A stretch of 42,132 nucleotides of DNA, from NCBI RefSeq assembly GCF_002551245.1, contig NZ_NTGZ01000034.1:1-42132 (forward strand), in the 5' to 3' direction. The DNA comes from Streptomyces sp. rh34. GTDB taxonomy: Bacteria; Actinomycetota; Actinomycetes; Streptomycetales; Streptomycetaceae. The notes beneath the pieces were generated by a model. The model was not told where the DNA came from, searched no databases, and saw only the letters and a list, made by a program, of their open reading frames with translations. Of this stretch, positions 40,864-42,132 are shown one piece after another. The stretch's first letter is position 1. Each line of letters opens with the position of its first letter. The position numbers and the translations under genes are program-made.

Positions 40864-41067
40864 ATGGCCAGCAAAGAGCGTGACACCCGGCAGCGGGCCG
40901 CTTTCGCGTGCCCGACCTGCAAGCAGCCCGTCCCTTCCGAGATCCACCGCCACAAGTCCCTCGGGATCTTCGTCCCCGTCTGGCGCGCGGGCCCCTGCGA
41001 GAACCCCGACTGCTCGGATTACGCCGCCGAGGAGCGACCCACCCGGCACCGAGCCGGCTCCTCCTGA
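40864..41067 (+). CDS. Small zinc-ribbon protein
   Basis: A 67-residue basic protein with ACPTCKQPV and, 25 residues later, PCENPDCSDY, four cysteines in two CxxC/CxxxxC pairs expected to bind one Zn. Its function is unknown. No ribosome-binding site precedes the ATG at 40864. TATCGT (40852-40857) lies 6 bases before it, giving a possible leaderless transcript. Conservation of this small type across Streptomyces is remembered, not shown. Confidence 0.75.
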   Translation: MASKERDTRQRAAFACPTCKQPVPSEIHRHKSLGIFVPVWRAGPCENPDCSDYAAEERPTRHRAGSS

Positions 41068-41232
41068 GAGCTGCCCGGGATCCCTGGCGCCTTCCCTCCC
41101 TGACTCCCCCGGGCTCCTCCCGGACTCCTCCCGACGCGCGCACCGGCCCCGGGCTGACTAGCGTTGCCGGTGCGGGTGGGGGCCCGTACGGGCGGGGCCG
41201 AAAATCAGGGACTCCAGGGAAGGACCGGCACC

Positions 41233-42036
41233 ATGGCTGTACAACCCGAGGGCCCCGTGCTGGGCGGACGCCATGTTCGCCGACGTCGAGGGCGCCAAGA
41301 GCTTCTACGGTGACGTGCTCGGCTGGACGTTCGGCGAGAGTTCGTCGGAGTTCGGCAACTACACGCAGGCGTACGCGGACGGCAGGGCGGCGGCGGCCGT
41401 GGTCCCGCCGATGCCGGGCGCGGAGGGCCATTCGGCGTGGTGCCTGTATCTCGCGTCGCCGGACGCGGCCGCGACCGCGGAGAAGGTCCGCGCGAGCGGC
41501 GGCGAGGTGCTGATGGAGCCGATGCGGGTCGACGAGTTCGGCACGATGGCCCTGGCCCGCGACCCGGGCGGAGCCGTCTTCGGCATCTGGCAGGCCGGCA
41601 GCCACGAGGGGTTCGAGACGGAGATGGGCACACCCGGCGGGTACTGCTGGGGCGAGGTCTTCACCCGGGACCCGAAGAAGGCGGACTCGTTCTACTCATC
41701 GGTCTTCCCCTACACCGTGCGGAGGCTCGACGACGAGTCGATGGACTTCTCCGTGTTCGACGTACGGGGGGAGACGGTCCTCGGCAGGATGGCGATGGGC
41801 GACGACTTCCCGCCGGAGGCGCCCGCGCATCTGAACGTGTACTTCGCCGTGCCGGACTGCGACGCCGCCGTGGCGAAGGCGACCGAGCGCGGCGGAGTGC
41901 TGAGGGACGGGCCGGTGGACAGCCCGTTCGGCCGGTTCGCGGGGCTCAGCGACCCGCAGGGCGCCTCCTTCACTGTGATCGACGTGACCACCACCACACC
42001 AAGGGGGAGATGCCGTCGATGAGCCCCGCGACCTGA
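41233..42036 (+). pseudogene. Two-domain VOC (glyoxalase-like) protein, shifted at both ends
   Basis: Two tandem vicinal-oxygen-chelate repeats are clear: MFADVEGAKSFYGDVLGWTF (domain 1) and GEVFTRDPKKADSFYSSVFP (domain 2), each ending in a DPGG/DPQG-like motif. A start ATG at 41233 with MAVQPEG is in another frame than the rest. Adding two bases near 41252 would restore MAVQPEGAPCWADAMFADVEG, the usual N-terminus, so a 2-base loss is likely. At the end, the expected TKGEMPSM..SPAT appears in a different frame (stop at 42036) from the one giving 42022. The core open frame is 41273-42022 (249 residues). Whether it is a true lesion or a sequencing error is undecided. The VOC core may still fold. 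Confidence 0.7.
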
Positions 42037-42051
42037 TCCGGGACCGTCACA

Positions 42052-42090
42052 CGTGCGGGCCGCGACCGGAGACCCGGTGCGGCCCGCACG
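42052..42090 (+). terminator. Strong terminator hairpin after VOC gene
   Basis: CGTGCGGGCCGC (42052-42063) pairs perfectly with GCGGCCCGCACG (42079-42090). Inside, ACCGG and CCGGT extend the stem around an AGAC loop. It lies 16 bases after the ancestral stop. No U-tract is visible. Confidence 0.7.
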
Positions 42091-42132
42091 CACGCCCGGC
42101 GCGGTTCGGGGCGCGCGTGCCCGGCGCGGCTA

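Overview
The window is actinobacterial, almost certainly Streptomyces chromosome. GC content is very high, many genes start with GTG, genes often overlap by GTGA/ATGA, and the gene content is typical of the genus: a conservon operon, an AfsR/SARP-type regulator, an AA10 cellulose oxygenase, and a CseBC-like two-component pair.

Region 1 (1-7.3 kb) is a decaying accessory area. It opens with the 3' end of an IS5-family transposase inserted into an ECF sigma-factor gene that also carries a frameshift and an internal stop. DUF4287 and DUF998 genes follow. Next is the wreck of two toxin-antitoxin modules: an intact RHH antitoxin, a PIN toxin cut short and fused in frame to the start of an AbiEi-like gene, and an AbiEii-like toxin gene with two frameshifts. 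The toxin gene runs into a broken DUF3885 gene on the other strand. A membrane protein and a bicovalent-FAD oxidase complete the region, with two stretches (4.5-5.3 kb and 6.7-7.3 kb) that hold no clear gene.

Region 2 (7.3-9.8 kb) is a minus-strand cellulose-oxidation pair: a secreted LPMO followed by a secreted PQQ-type sugar dehydrogenase carrying a CBM2 cellulose-binding domain. A near-perfect CebR box lies upstream of the LPMO. Region 3 (10-13.5 kb) is a fatty-acid desaturase with its ferredoxin-reductase partner, divergent from a PucR-type regulator, with two inverted repeats between them. Region 4 (13.6-16.2 kb) has a thioredoxin-fold protein and an ECF sigma factor with its likely anti-sigma partner.

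Region 5 (16.3-19.4 kb) is a TetR/MFS/SDR locus. The tetR gene looks leaderless, the tetR and MFS promoters share an operator-like sequence, and the SDR has lost part of its C-terminus. Region 6 (19.4-26.3 kb) contains a tail-anchored hypothetical protein, a large AfsR-like SARP/NB-ARC regulator, a lipoprotein, a secreted CE4 deacetylase and an Old Yellow Enzyme. Region 7 (26.3-30.7 kb) has a D-Ala-D-Ala carboxypeptidase downstream of a CseB/CseC-like pair, and a membrane-anchored EEP-family phosphoesterase. Region 8 (30.9-33.0 kb) has a carbon-nitrogen hydrolase divergent from a LacI regulator, with two palindromic operators between them.

Region 9 (33.3-39.8 kb) is a complete conservon (cvnA-B-C-D) followed by a P450 that lacks the ExxR motif, a canonical P450 and a crotonase. 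A TerC membrane protein, a small zinc-ribbon protein and a frameshifted two-domain glyoxalase-like gene close the window. I found no tRNA, rRNA or CRISPR array. The most interesting signals are the LPMO/PQQ-CBM2 pair with its CebR box, the chimeric toxin-antitoxin ORF, the twin LacI operators and the conservon with its ExxR-less P450. Most families here are known; the novelty lies in arrangements and regulatory sites.
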